A stretch of 64,000 nt of DNA from Oxalobacteraceae bacterium (GCA_027490725.1 JAIXXN010000050.1:1-64000), one strand, 5' to 3'; positions 26,258 through 35,231 are shown, counted from the first letter of the stretch. Notes: a model not told the origin generated them from the sequence alone. A program made the numbers and translations.

Positions 26258-26931
26258 TTTGCATCCAGACTCAGTGTGTACAGCGTCAGGGTCAGTTGCG
26301 GCGGAGTGTTCCCGCCGCGCGCAGCATCCAGCACTGCACCGCCCCAGAATAGTTGTTGTGGCATGCCTTCCAGCGCCTCCAGATAGGCAATCATATCCAG
26401 ATAACTGCCTTGCAGCACCACCTGCACGCCATGGCGGTACAGCAAGGGTGCGCTAGCCGTCGGCGCCTGCGTGCTGAGTGGCTCGATGGTGGCGAACTGG
26501 CCATCGACCGTACCTTGTACCGCCAGCGTTTTCAGCGACAGCAAACGCAGTGTGCCATGGCCGCTGATCATCTGCTGCAATAAAGGCCCCATGCGCTCCG
26601 GTGCAACCAGTCCTTTCTGACTGGCGCGCAATTTTTCCCGCAGCTGCGTGCTGTCGCCCTGCAGCACCTGTAACTGCTGGCGCACTTCCTGATCTGGATC
26701 ACGCCGGGCCGCCGCAGCCAGCTGGCTCAGTTCGGAATCGATGGCGGCGATCTGCTGCTGTTGCTGCTGCATGGTCTCACGCAGACTGGCGCTGCGCCGG
26801 TACAGGGGATCGAGTGCCAGCTGGTACACCACATAGCCGAGCGCCAGCACCGCGCACAGCAACAGCAGCAGGCGCTCGCGCAAGCTCAGCGCCATCAGCC
26901 ATCCATCGAGTTTTTTCCAGCTTGCCTTCAT
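26242..26931 (-). CDS. mshJ: MSHA biogenesis protein MshJ (PilO-like)
   Basis: This 229-residue bitopic inner-membrane protein has a membrane helix at about residues 20-40 (RLLLLLCAVLALGYVVYQLAL). A glutamine-rich coiled coil follows (REKMQQQQQQ-type, residues 50-105), then a small periplasmic ferredoxin-like domain, the architecture of PilO and GspM. It would pair with the PilN-like protein encoded just upstream to form the alignment platform under the secretin. It overlaps the upstream gene by four bases (ATGA) and mshK by 16. Confidence 0.85.
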   Translation of the reverse strand: MKASWKKLDGWLMALSLRERLLLLLCAVLALGYVVYQLALDPLYRRSASLRETMQQQQQQIAAIDSELSQLAAAARRDPDQEVRQQLQVLQGDSTQLREKLRASQKGLVAPERMGPLLQQMISGHGTLRLLSLKTLAVQGTVDGQFATIEPLSTQAPTASAPLLYRHGVQVVLQGSYLDMIAYLEALEGMPQQLFWGGAVLDAARGGNTPPQLTLTLYTLSLDAKWIAL

Positions 26932-27593
26932 GGTTGCACCACCTTAGCGGCTGCCTCGGCGGGCGCCGACTGCAGCGTGAATTCCACATACCGCGCCAGC
27001 GGGCTGGCCGCGCCGGCACTCGCGGCGGCAGCACCGACAGCCGCGAGCGGCTCGCGCAACTCCAGCTGGGCGAATTTCTTGCCACGGAACACAGTTTCAT
27101 TCGACAGACCGGCCAGATAGCCAGGCAGCAGACTGGCCTTGAGCGCCCTGCCCTGCAGGTTAATGCTGTCGCCACTGCCCTGAATCTGCAGTCCGGTCAG
27201 CCACAGGCCGTCGCTGGTGCGGCGTGCCAGCGCCCGGAAATACGGCGAATAGCCGCGGATATCGCCGTCCTGCCCAACTTCGAGTATCCCCGCCACCTTT
27301 TGCAGATTGGCATAGCTGAGCGTGGCCTGTTCGAACTGCTGCTGCAAGGCTTCGCTCTTGCGGGGCGCGACAAACGCTGCCGTTGCAGTGGCCTTGCTGA
27401 CTTCGCGCGCGGTCAGGGTCGCCTTGACTGTTTCCGCCTGCGCCGAGAGTGCGGCGACCTCGCTCCGTGCCAGCGTCACCAGCACCGCCAGTACCAGCGC
27501 CACCCCCGTAAAGGCGGCCATCAGCGCCGGCGTAGTCGCATAGCTTTTTTTCGGCTCGAAGGCGGGATTGAATAAATTGATCTGCTGGCTCAT
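26928..27593 (-). CDS. PilN-like fimbrial assembly protein (MSHA inner-membrane platform)
   Basis: This 221-residue protein starts QQINLFNPAFEPKKSYATT, the INLFNP motif by which PilN-type proteins bind the PilM-type ATPase-fold partner. One membrane helix follows (residues 24-42, LMAAFTGVALVLAVLVTLA), then a coiled coil and a periplasmic fold. In MSHA loci this position is often annotated mshI2 or is part of mshI/mshJ. It overlaps mshI and mshJ by four bases each, so the three make one coupled unit equivalent to PilM-PilN-PilO. Confidence 0.85.
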   Translation of the reverse strand: MSQQINLFNPAFEPKKSYATTPALMAAFTGVALVLAVLVTLARSEVAALSAQAETVKATLTAREVSKATATAAFVAPRKSEALQQQFEQATLSYANLQKVAGILEVGQDGDIRGYSPYFRALARRTSDGLWLTGLQIQGSGDSINLQGRALKASLLPGYLAGLSNETVFRGKKFAQLELREPLAAVGAAAASAGAASPLARYVEFTLQSAPAEAAAKVVQP

Positions 27594-28534
27594 GCGGCTG
27601 CCTCCTCCTTGCGCAAGGCCGCACCGATGGCCAGCAGATAACTAGCTTGCTGGGCACCATCGAGTAACTCCGGCACCTCGTCCAGATCCAGTAGCGCTGC
27701 CAGATCCAGTTGTTCCACCGGCAGGTAGAGATTGGCCGCCAGATAATCGCGCAGCGCGCCATGTGCCACCGGCACCACCACCAGCTTGGCGATCGTGACG
27801 AAGGAAAACTGGCGTTCGAAGTGATCAAGCGAGCGTTGCAGCTCGAGGGTAATCCGGTCATGCAGATTCTGTACACGCTCCGCATCACTGTCGAGCAACT
27901 GCTTGAGGTTGATGTCCATGCGCCGCGCCAGATACAGCTCGCCGCCAAAACTCACCGTCAGCAGACCGCCATCGCCATCGAAGGAGAGCAGCGCCACGCC
28001 GCGCCCTTCCGGCTCCAGCATGGCCGAAATATTGCGCTGTGCCATCTCACTGATGTCGATCGCATCCAGCGCCACTTTATGTTCGGAAAACAATTGCTGA
28101 TGGGGTGCCAGCAAGCTGTTACGTGCCACCACGGCAAACGCCTGCTGGTTGTGCGCGCTATTATTCTTCGGTGGCGGCAGCAGCGCCAGATCCAGTGTCG
28201 CATCGTCGAGGGGAAAATCGATCATGTCCTTGACGCGCCAGCCGAGTGCCGCCTTGAGTTCCGCTGCCGGCACATTCGGCGCCTCGACTAGCAGCATCTG
28301 GTAAGCGCCCGTGCCCAGCAAAGTGGTACAGCGGTAGCTGCCTGCCTGCAATTCACGGGCGCTACGCGCCAGCGTCGCACCGCTATTGCCATGCTGATGC
28401 GGGATGGTCAGCGCGCGCTGCACTTTGGGCGGCGCATCTCTGCGTCGCTCGATGGCGACCGCCTGCACACCGTCCGCCGTCAGGACCAGTGCCAGCCAAC
28501 CACTCTTTTTGCCTGCTTTTCCGAATAAACGCAT
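27590..28534 (-). CDS. mshI: MSHA biogenesis protein MshI (PilM-like)
   Basis: This 314-residue cytoplasmic protein has an actin/ASKHA-like fold as in PilM. There is no signal or membrane segment. It begins MRLFGKAGKKSGWLALVLTADGVQAVAIERR, contains GWRVKDMIDFPLDDATLDL near residue 108 and MLVISFDGDGG-type strand-turns in the middle, and ends with LDEVPELLDGAQQASYLLAIGAALR. It should dock on the INLFNP tail of the next protein. It is the first gene of the mshI-mshN block, with a candidate promoter 54 bases upstream. Confidence 0.87.
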   Translation of the reverse strand: MRLFGKAGKKSGWLALVLTADGVQAVAIERRRDAPPKVQRALTIPHQHGNSGATLARSARELQAGSYRCTTLLGTGAYQMLLVEAPNVPAAELKAALGWRVKDMIDFPLDDATLDLALLPPPKNNSAHNQQAFAVVARNSLLAPHQQLFSEHKVALDAIDISEMAQRNISAMLEPEGRGVALLSFDGDGGLLTVSFGGELYLARRMDINLKQLLDSDAERVQNLHDRITLELQRSLDHFERQFSFVTIAKLVVVPVAHGALRDYLAANLYLPVEQLDLAALLDLDEVPELLDGAQQASYLLAIGAALRKEEAAA

Positions 28535-28587
28535 CCGACATTCTCAAATGATTAGGTGCTGCTTTCAATAAACGCCACACATCCTTG

Positions 28588-28593
28588 ATTATA
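28588..28593 (-). promoter_or_regulatory. Putative -10 element of the mshI-mshN block
   Basis: TATAAT on the minus strand lies in the 149-base gap between mshQ and mshI. No convincing -35 box is seen, so a second promoter inside the MSHA locus is only suggested. Confidence 0.4.
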
Positions 28594-28683
28594 TTCAAGT
28601 TTCATGGCCGAGTTACCCCAATTTTTCGCCCCGCTCACTGATTCATGACTTTAAATCACCAGACTGAACAAAATGAGGCGATT

Positions 28684-31600
28684 TCAATACACTTCCCGCA
28701 AGAAAATTAGCGGACTGCGATACACACCGAAGGTCACACGCCCCTGCGAGGTAGGCAACCACGTCGGACCGGTCACTTTAACGCTGGCGCCGCTCTTGAC
28801 GCTGGTGCTGCCTGCTTTCAGTGTGGTGGTGCCGAGACCGGAACGCATGACCAGGGGACTGAGCGCGCCACTGGCCAGCGTCGGGCATGCCACCAGACAG
28901 GCGCTATAGTTCAGTGCACTGGTCAGCGTGACACTGGTCAGACTGTCGCTAGCATTGGCGCGCCACGAATAGCTGGCCACGCCACTACGGCTGGTCAGTC
29001 CATAGTATTGCGCCGACAACTGCAGCGGCAGCGGCAATTTGGACGAGCCGTAAGCATTCGGCACCAGCAGGCGTCCCGCCACCACTGCCACCCCGCCTTC
29101 GACCGCGCTGCTACGCAAGGACGTCACGCCGTCGTTCGGTGTGCCGGTTTCGCTGGCGCGCAGATACACCATGGTCGGCGGCACCCAGTTACCGGCATAC
29201 GGCGCGCTGGCCAGAAACGGATTCGGGAAAGTGTAGACCGGACTGGCCGTGGCACTGCCAAGCGCAAAATCGCTGGCCGCCAGACTGGCGGCGCTGAGCA
29301 CCGAGCCACTCGGCGTGGCGGGCGGATTCACCGTCGCGCTACTGCCCGGCGCCGCATACGCCGACAGCGTGACGGCGCGGGCCAGTCCACCACGATAATT
29401 GCGTGTGCTAGCGTCCTGGGTATTTTTCGCCAGCACCTGCAAGGTGAAGGGCTGACCCGAATAGGCCATACCGCTAACGCTGGCAGGACAGCTCATGCCA
29501 TTCGGATCGCACACCATCTGGGTGCTCAGCACAGTATTGAAATGGTCCGGCACGAAGCGTCCGACATTGATCGGCTGGGTTTGTAGACTGCCGGTCCCGA
29601 GGTAGCCGCCACTGAGCACCGGCGTCAGTTCCAGAATGCCCACGTCCGCATAGGAAAACGCACTACCGCTGGCCGAGCCCGCACTAAACGGACCGAAACT
29701 GCCCGCGAACGGCAATACTTCTTCGGGATCGCCACTATCGGGCAGCATCTCCACCAGCCGTGTGCCGGTATCATCACGCGCAGCGCGCGCTTCCAGTGTG
29801 ACGGCAACCGGGGTCGACTCCTTACCGAAGTTCGGCGCGAGTCCGCCGTTGTACAGCAGCGCCTGCATGGTGAGCGAAAACGCCGTGCCGGCAGTCACAA
29901 ATTTCGGATCGCTGGTGTTAGCCTGCTGCCCAGCGCCATTCCCGCTCGGTGCCAGCAGCAACAGCCGTTCCGGACGTTCCACAAACGGGCTGCTGGTGCC
30001 GAGCCGGCCGGAATTGTCGCTGACCAGCAATTCGATACGTCCTACATCGGCATACACGAAGCGGAAAATATCCTCGGAACTGGCAGTGGCACCATTGAAC
30101 ACGACATCGTTCAGACTGGTCCAGTATGCGCTCGTCTGTCCCGGCAAAGCACCATTGCGGGAGCACAGCGGCAAACTGAGGGTGGCGGCGCCATTGCGGG
30201 TAAAACTGGCCCGTACCCCCGCATCCTGGACCGGGTCGTAGCAGGACAGCGCGTATTTGAGCTTGAGCGTAGTGTCACTACTGGCCACGGCCGTCGGCAC
30301 ATTGGCCACCAGATAGGTGATGTACATGGGAATCGCGAGATTTCCCAGTCGCTGCTGGCCATTAAAATCGATCAGCTTACAGGTCTGGCCCGGATCACCA
30401 AACGGCAAACCGTTCTGGCACGGGCTATCGGTAAAGCCATAGGTCGGCGCCACCGCCGTCGCGCCCACCGAAGTACTGACAGTCGAGGTGTCATTGCCAT
30501 CGTAATAGTCGTACAGCGGACCGCTCACCGTGGCGCTATTAGTGATCAGACCGTTGGCGGCGGCCGCTGCGGTGACCCGCAAGGTAATGGTGGGCAGCGT
30601 CACGCCGCTGGCCACTGTGTCTGTGTAGGTGCAGGTGACGGTCTGCCCGGCATTGCTGCAACTCCAGCCGGTGCCACTGGCACTGACGAAAATCAGCGCC
30701 GCAGGCAGGGTATCCACCACCTTGATCGGCCCGCCTTCTGCCAGCGGACCGTTATTGGTCACCTTAATCAGGTAGTTGCTGGCCTGCGAAGGTTGTAGCG
30801 CTGTCTGCAAAGTCATCGCAACGCCCCGGTCGGTGGCAGGCACATTCGGTGCGGCAATCACCTCGGCATTGAGCAGCACCAGATCCTGCCCGGACTGGTA
30901 ATCACTGCGCGCTGACGTCTGGCCAGCCTGAATCACCGGACTTCTGACCGTGTAGGCATCGAAGTCGATCCCGTAGGAGGATAGATCGCTGTTGATATTG
31001 CTGTTGGAATTGAACTGGTTGCCTGAAACATTTTGCGCATCGACCATTTCGACACTGTTGTAGCGCAGAATCTCACCGCCGCCCGACAGGGTGGTATCGC
31101 CTTCCCACGTGATGTGGCCGATCCGGCCAGTGACACTGCCGATCGGGCTGGGGATCTTGAAATTGGCCAGCGTCAGGGTCACGCCGGAATAACGGATGTA
31201 CTGGAAACCTTCATAGATATTCAGAACGCGGAAGGTTTCGCTGGAATGGGAATAGATCACCAGCAACTGGAAACCGCCCAGCACTGCCTGCACATCGCAG
31301 TGGGGACTGCCGGTATTGATACTCAGCCCCCCGACCGTGTAGGTGGCATTACCCTTAGCCTTGACCTGGGCGGTGACATCGTAGGCACCGGAGAAGAAAT
31401 CATAGCCCACCGTCGGCGAGGTGAAGCGGCGGGTTGCCAGCGCCGTCACCGCAGTGCCATCGAAGCTCACCGTGTAATCGGGGGTCGACCCCGAGCCGGC
31501 CCAGTATAGCTGGGCATTCAGGATGGTCGCGCCGCTCGGCACCCCGCTCAGCACCATATTCATGGTGGCCGTGTTGACGGCGCAGGGATCGACGGTATTG

Positions 31601-31770
31601 TCTTTGGTACGCATGGTTTTCTGCGTACCGGTGAAGCTGACATTGCCGGCAAAACTCTTGAACAACGTAATGGGCGAATCGGCCCGCACCATGGGACTGA
31701 GCAGACAGCAGAACACCAGTAGCAGCCAGCGCAGGCAGTGTTGCGGCAAGTTCCAAGGAGTGCGGAGCAT
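28684..31770 (-). CDS. MshQ-like large surface protein (candidate pilus-tip adhesin)
   Basis: This very large exported protein has 1028 residues and is the last gene of the mshE-mshQ block. A signal peptide at residues 1-30 (LLLVFCCLLSPMVRA) leads into an N-terminal beta domain (to ~290). That is followed by a DUF11-type repeat (~310-430; NYLIKVTNNGPLAEGGPIKVVDTLPAALIFVSASGTGWSCS) and by a long C-terminal beta-rich region (~600-1028; VGRFVPDHFNTVLS, GMAYSGQPFTLQVLAKN), which resembles the DUF6701-type end of MshQ proteins. Cysteines come in scattered pairs. No catalytic motif is visible. Position, export and size support a tip or surface adhesin. The N-terminal half differs from the lectin-like part described for other MshQ proteins. 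Confidence 0.78.
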   Translation of the reverse strand: MLRTPWNLPQHCLRWLLLVFCCLLSPMVRADSPITLFKSFAGNVSFTGTQKTMRTKDNTVDPCAVNTATMNMVLSGVPSGATILNAQLYWAGSGSTPDYTVSFDGTAVTALATRRFTSPTVGYDFFSGAYDVTAQVKAKGNATYTVGGLSINTGSPHCDVQAVLGGFQLLVIYSHSSETFRVLNIYEGFQYIRYSGVTLTLANFKIPSPIGSVTGRIGHITWEGDTTLSGGGEILRYNSVEMVDAQNVSGNQFNSNSNINSDLSSYGIDFDAYTVRSPVIQAGQTSARSDYQSGQDLVLLNAEVIAAPNVPATDRGVAMTLQTALQPSQASNYLIKVTNNGPLAEGGPIKVVDTLPAALIFVSASGTGWSCSNAGQTVTCTYTDTVASGVTLPTITLRVTAAAAANGLITNSATVSGPLYDYYDGNDTSTVSTSVGATAVAPTYGFTDSPCQNGLPFGDPGQTCKLIDFNGQQRLGNLAIPMYITYLVANVPTAVASSDTTLKLKYALSCYDPVQDAGVRASFTRNGAATLSLPLCSRNGALPGQTSAYWTSLNDVVFNGATASSEDIFRFVYADVGRIELLVSDNSGRLGTSSPFVERPERLLLLAPSGNGAGQQANTSDPKFVTAGTAFSLTMQALLYNGGLAPNFGKESTPVAVTLEARAARDDTGTRLVEMLPDSGDPEEVLPFAGSFGPFSAGSASGSAFSYADVGILELTPVLSGGYLGTGSLQTQPINVGRFVPDHFNTVLSTQMVCDPNGMSCPASVSGMAYSGQPFTLQVLAKNTQDASTRNYRGGLARAVTLSAYAAPGSSATVNPPATPSGSVLSAASLAASDFALGSATASPVYTFPNPFLASAPYAGNWVPPTMVYLRASETGTPNDGVTSLRSSAVEGGVAVVAGRLLVPNAYGSSKLPLPLQLSAQYYGLTSRSGVASYSWRANASDSLTSVTLTSALNYSACLVACPTLASGALSPLVMRSGLGTTTLKAGSTSVKSGASVKVTGPTWLPTSQGRVTFGVYRSPLIFLREVY

Positions 31771-31779
31771 AGGCTGGGC

Positions 31780-32241
31780 TTAGAATTGAACGGTGACCGT
31801 GCGCTGCACGTAATCGGGATTAGTGCTCAGTGCGTTGGGGCAGGCGCCGCTGAGCGGGACGTTGCAGGCACTGGCCGTGACCGTCACCTGATCGAGACTG
31901 CTACCCATGCCCGGTGTCGAGACCACACTGCACTGCACCGTCACGCTGAAGGAGGATAAAGTGCCGCCCGGCACAAAACTGTGCGTGGCAGGACAACTGC
32001 CATTGATCTGCTTCTGGTACACCCCGTACTCCACCCCGGCCCGCGCCGCCTCGTAGGCGCGCGCGCCGAGCAGGTCGAGCGCCATGGTCGATTGCTGAGT
32101 GGTACTCAGGGTCATCACCGCCACTGCGAGCGCCGTCAGCACGACCACCAGGAACAGTGCCGTGACAATGGAAAAGCCCGCTTGCAGCGAAGCAGTCGAC
32201 AAGCCCGCTTTCAGCGAAGCGACGGTGCGCACCGGTCTCAT
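31780..32241 (-). CDS. mshP: MSHA biogenesis protein MshP (pseudopilin-like)
   Basis: This 153-residue protein has a prepilin-like N-terminus: QAGFSIVTALFLVVVLTALAVAVMTLSTTQQ, with the G-F junction but T rather than E at the fifth mature position, as in MshP/PilX-type proteins. An ATGA overlap joins it to mshO. The leader is unusually long because a nine-residue unit (SLKAGLSTA/SLQAGFSIV) is tandemly duplicated. The globular part contains four cysteines. It probably belongs to the minor-pilin set that primes pilus assembly and carries MshQ. Confidence 0.82.
   Translation of the reverse strand: MRPVRTVASLKAGLSTASLQAGFSIVTALFLVVVLTALAVAVMTLSTTQQSTMALDLLGARAYEAARAGVEYGVYQKQINGSCPATHSFVPGGTLSSFSVTVQCSVVSTPGMGSSLDQVTVTASACNVPLSGACPNALSTNPDYVQRTVTVQF
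32174..32220. repeat. 27-base tandem duplication in the mshP leader
   Basis: AAGCCCGCTTGCAGCGAAGC (32174-32193) recurs at 32201-32220 with one mismatch, a period of 27 bases. It keeps the mshP frame and doubles a nine-residue segment ahead of the cleavage site. Confidence 0.75.
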
Positions 32242-33068
32242 GGCGTATTATCCACGTGAACCTGGCGCACCAAGCTGATACTTTCACCATTGTCGCGGGT
32301 CAGCGTCAGCGACAGGCCAACCAGCGCCGCGTTGGTATTGGCCAGCACGGTGTAATCAAAGCCGCAGCCTGACACTTTCTTTGCCAGCAGTGCCGGCGTG
32401 CCATATGGCGGCGCGCCCAGACCGGCCGGGCCGAAAATCGAGGTGCTGTAATTGCGCGTCAGCGTGCCGCCACCACCGGCGAGCGGTGCGCAGATATACG
32501 TGACCGTGCCCGTCACCACCTGGAAGCGGTTGGTCGGCGATGGCATGCTCGGCGATGCCGTAGCGAAGGGATTGCTGGCCATGGTCACGCGGGTGCCGGA
32601 AATGCCCGTGACGCGGGCGATATTGCCATTCGTATAGGCATCGGCCGGCGCCGTGCCGATGTTAAACACAACAATATAATCGTTGGCCAGTATCTGCTGG
32701 CGCCCGCTTGGGGCAGCGCCGGCGATATCGAACTGCAGGCTGGCAGCGGGACTGAAGTCCAGCGGCAGCAGTGCCGCCGGCGGCGCATCGCTGACATCGA
32801 CGTAACGCCCACCCGTTTTGACCAGCAGAAATTGCAGCATCTTGCGATCCGGGGACACATAAATACTGTTCGGCAGCGCCAGCCGCACTTCGCGCGACAG
32901 GCGGCGCAGCGCCAGGTCGGCCACATCGGTCAGTTCGGCGCGGGCCGCCGTGTCAACGTAATTCTGGACCGGCGTTTTCAGGAAAGTGGCCACCATGCCG
33001 GCCAGAATACCGGTAATCACCATCACAATGATCAGCTCGACCAGCGTAAAACCGTGCTGCCGCTTCAT
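32238..33068 (-). CDS. mshO: MSHA minor prepilin MshO
   Basis: This 276-residue prepilin-type protein has leader MKRQHG, cleavage before F7, and FTLVELIIVMVITGILAGMVATF as the class III signal with glutamate at mature position 5. The body starts PVQNYVDTAARAELTDVADLALRRLSREVRLALPNSI, the arrangement typical of MshO/PilW-type minor pilins. It overlaps mshD and mshP by four bases each. Confidence 0.88.
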   Translation of the reverse strand: MKRQHGFTLVELIIVMVITGILAGMVATFLKTPVQNYVDTAARAELTDVADLALRRLSREVRLALPNSIYVSPDRKMLQFLLVKTGGRYVDVSDAPPAALLPLDFSPAASLQFDIAGAAPSGRQQILANDYIVVFNIGTAPADAYTNGNIARVTGISGTRVTMASNPFATASPSMPSPTNRFQVVTGTVTYICAPLAGGGGTLTRNYSTSIFGPAGLGAPPYGTPALLAKKVSGCGFDYTVLANTNAALVGLSLTLTRDNGESISLVRQVHVDNTP

Positions 33069-33646
33069 ATTGACCTCGGCGCATAGCGGGTGCGGTAGCC
33101 ATCCAGCACCACCGAATTATTGCCGTCGTAACTGACGGTGACGGTAATCCGCAACACGTTCTGACTGGCTGGCGCAGCGCCGGCGGCAATCTGCGCACCG
33201 GCCGGGCCCAATGCGCTATCGATCACGATGTTGACGGTGGCGCTATAGCCGCTCGGGAAGTTGTTGCCGGCCGCATCGGCACTGTAGGGGGTCGGGGTGC
33301 CGTAGGCCGTCACGTAATCATTGACGTTATCGTAAGGCCGGCTATTCCCCGCTTCGACCCCGGCGTTTTCAGGTACCGTGCAATCTGCCGGACTCAGCGT
33401 GGTGGCTTCTTCCGCCTTCGGGTCATTGCCATCGCAAAAGCTGAAGTGGGCCAGCCGGACTTCTTCCATCAGTCCTTCGGCAATCGCCAGCGCCTGTTTG
33501 CGGCGCATCGGATCAGGACTATTGCGCGCGCTATTGCCCAGTACCTGCATCACACCGAGCACAGCAATCGAGACGATCACGATAAACATGATCAGTTCGA
33601 CCAGGCCGATGCCGGCTTGCCGGGAGGCCCGCGAATTAATACACAT
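33065..33646 (-). CDS. mshD: MSHA minor prepilin MshD
   Basis: This 193-residue prepilin has cleavage predicted after G12 and IGLVELIMFIVIVSIAVLGVM as the mature N-terminus (glutamate at position 5). Typical MshD text follows (PDPMRRKQALAIAEGLMEEVRLAHFSFCDG). The ATG at 33646 is preferred: it gives a normal short leader, although it overlaps the mshC end by 11 bases. An in-frame start at 33691 would add 15 residues that lie wholly within mshC. Confidence 0.86.
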   Translation of the reverse strand: MCINSRASRQAGIGLVELIMFIVIVSIAVLGVMQVLGNSARNSPDPMRRKQALAIAEGLMEEVRLAHFSFCDGNDPKAEEATTLSPADCTVPENAGVEAGNSRPYDNVNDYVTAYGTPTPYSADAAGNNFPSGYSATVNIVIDSALGPAGAQIAAGAAPASQNVLRITVTVSYDGNNSVVLDGYRTRYAPRSI

Positions 33647-34181
33647 AACCGGTTTCCGCTGCCACCGTGACGCTACGGCTGCTGCCGTCACCGGTCAGCG
33701 CAAACGCCGTGGTGGCAAATGTCGAGGTCAGCGTTGGCGGAATATTTGTGGTCAGAAAGGGCTTACCGGTGGCGTCGTAGTAGAAGGTCAGCGCGCCGGA
33801 TAAAGTCAGCCCCGAGGGCAGGCCTTCACAAGCGCGGGTTGTGTCACTGCCACAAAGTGCCACGGTACTGGTGCTAGCGCTATTGGTTTTACCGGCGGCT
33901 AGCAGATACACCGTGAAGGCCGAATCGTAGGCCAGCGCAATGCCGCCGCTATTCACGCGCACGTACACGGGACGACCACCCGCGATGGCGGTTTTCTGCG
34001 CAAAGCGCAACTGCGACTTCAATTGCTCGGCATAGGATGCCGCATCAAAGCCCTTGCGATCGAAAAAGCGTGGGGCTGCCACGCCCGCCAAAATCCCTAT
34101 CAGCACGATGACGATCACCAGTTCAACCAGAGTGAAGCCCTGCCGGCGCGACTTTGCCGCGCGCATCAGCAAGGGCTTCAT
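33636..34181 (-). CDS. mshC: MSHA minor prepilin MshC
   Basis: This 181-residue prepilin has cleavage after G15, then FTLVELVIVIVLIGILAGVAAPRFFDRKGFDAASYAEQLKSQLRFAQKTAI, which matches GspH/FimT- and MshC-type pilins. Two cysteines (ALCGSD; RACEG) can form a disulfide. The ATG at 34181 is taken, with GGAG eight bases upstream; a GTG two codons earlier is an alternative. It lies 30 bases after mshA. Confidence 0.86.
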   Translation of the reverse strand: MKPLLMRAAKSRRQGFTLVELVIVIVLIGILAGVAAPRFFDRKGFDAASYAEQLKSQLRFAQKTAIAGGRPVYVRVNSGGIALAYDSAFTVYLLAAGKTNSASTSTVALCGSDTTRACEGLPSGLTLSGALTFYYDATGKPFLTTNIPPTLTSTFATTAFALTGDGSSRSVTVAAETGYVY

Positions 34182-34211
34182 CCCCACCGCTCCAGCTAGC
34201 AGCGCGCTGCT

Positions 34212-34667
34212 TTAGCAGTTCGCCGAAGTCGCAGCAATGGTGACCGTGCCGCTTGCCGGCACATAGGTCACCGAGCAGCTAGCGTGGCCGTCATCGGCCT
34301 TCAGGACGCCATCGGTGGCAAAGGTGCTATTCGCGTAATCACCGGTAGATACCGCAGCAGCCATACCGGCGAAGGTTGGGTACCCTTTGGTGTTATCGAC
34401 CACCACGTCGGTGTCGAAGGTGGTGGTGCCGCTAGACGGCGAACCTGCCGCCAGCCAGCGGCCATGATACATATTCGAAGCACTGACAATCGCAGCGCGT
34501 GCCGCCTGCATCTTGGCCAGACGGGCGTCAGCGCCCAGACCGGCGAATTTTGGCAGTGCCGTAGCGGCCAGTACCCCGAGAATAACGATCACGACGATCA
34601 GTTCGATCAGCGTGAAGCCGCCTTGTTGTGCACCGATGCGACTATTGCGTGCTACTTGAATTTGCAT
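34212..34667 (-). CDS. mshA: MSHA major pilin MshA (type IVa pilin)
   Basis: This is the 151-residue major pilin candidate. The leader ends G16-G17, and the mature chain begins FTLIELIVVIVILGVLAATALPKFAGLGADAR with glutamate at position 5 and the P-K-F kink typical of MshA. A C-terminal disulfide pair is present (HASCSVTY and the final SANC). GGAG stands before the ATG. It sits fourth in the block, after mshE, mshG and a minor pilin, in the canonical place. Residues between are Ala/Thr/Gly-rich, as in surface pilins. Confidence 0.92.
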   Translation of the reverse strand: MQIQVARNSRIGAQQGGFTLIELIVVIVILGVLAATALPKFAGLGADARLAKMQAARAAIVSASNMYHGRWLAAGSPSSGTTTFDTDVVVDNTKGYPTFAGMAAAVSTGDYANSTFATDGVLKADDGHASCSVTYVPASGTVTIAATSANC

Positions 34668-34684
34668 GTAAATCTCCAGACCTG

Positions 34685-34690
34685 ACTATA
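34685..34690 (-). promoter_or_regulatory. Possible internal promoter (-10) of mshA
   Basis: TATAGT on the minus strand lies about 18 bases before the mshA start, just after the minor-pilin stop. The short distance and poor -35 make it weak. A strong separate mshA promoter would be expected for a major pilin. Confidence 0.25.
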
Positions 34691-34700
34691 AAAGACAACT

Positions 34701-35231
34701 TTAGCGATGCGCCGCTTTGGCAGGCGGCGCGATCCGACATTCGGTTACTTCTTTGAACTCCACGCCAGCATGATTCACTGGCTGTCGCGCGGCGTTGGCA
34801 GTTTTCGGGGGCAAGCGCTGCAATTCTACTCTGAAACATATATTCCTAGCAGCACTATTTAAGCTAGTTTCTTGTTCGGCCAGTACATACACGAGCAGCT
34901 GCGCTTCCTGCGAAAAATACCAGCTGCCAGCCGCCAGACTTTGCGCCTGCGTGGCGCTCAGCACGCCCGCATAAGTACTGGGCGGGCGCTCCAGCCACAA
35001 CACGGGATTGGCACCGGCTAGCGCAGCCACCTCCGCTTCACGTCCCTGCGCCTGCAAGGCCATCACCTGTGCGCTCAGGGCGGCGCGTAAATTGATCTGG
35101 ATCGCTTGCAGCGAGGCCTGCTCACCAGCCTGCTGATACCAGCCCATACGTCCCAGCGCCACCCCGAGCAGCAGCGCAAACACTGCCGCCACGATGGCAA
35201 ACTCGAACAGTGAGAAGCCGCGCTGACGCAT
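34701..35231 (-). CDS. MSHA minor prepilin (mshB/mshF position)
   Basis: This 176-residue protein has a prepilin-type start: MRQRG, then FSLFEFAIVAAVFALLLGVALGRMGWYQQ, with glutamate at mature position 5. The globular part is alpha-rich at first (QASLQAIQINLRAALSAQVMALQAQGREAEVAAL) and ends with a short basic tail. In MSHA loci this slot, between mshG and mshA, holds mshF and mshB. Here there is only one gene, and which of the two it represents cannot be told. It overlaps the mshG stop by one base. Confidence 0.75.
   Translation of the reverse strand: MRQRGFSLFEFAIVAAVFALLLGVALGRMGWYQQAGEQASLQAIQINLRAALSAQVMALQAQGREAEVAALAGANPVLWLERPPSTYAGVLSATQAQSLAAGSWYFSQEAQLLVYVLAEQETSLNSAARNICFRVELQRLPPKTANAARQPVNHAGVEFKEVTECRIAPPAKAAHR

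Noticed and set aside
24063..26456. Long plus-strand open frame of about 797 codons opposite mshL, mshK and mshJ
   Set aside because: It lies wholly antisense to three clear genes and its protein (His/Arg-rich, repetitive) has no recognisable domain. Such frames are common opposite G+C-rich genes.
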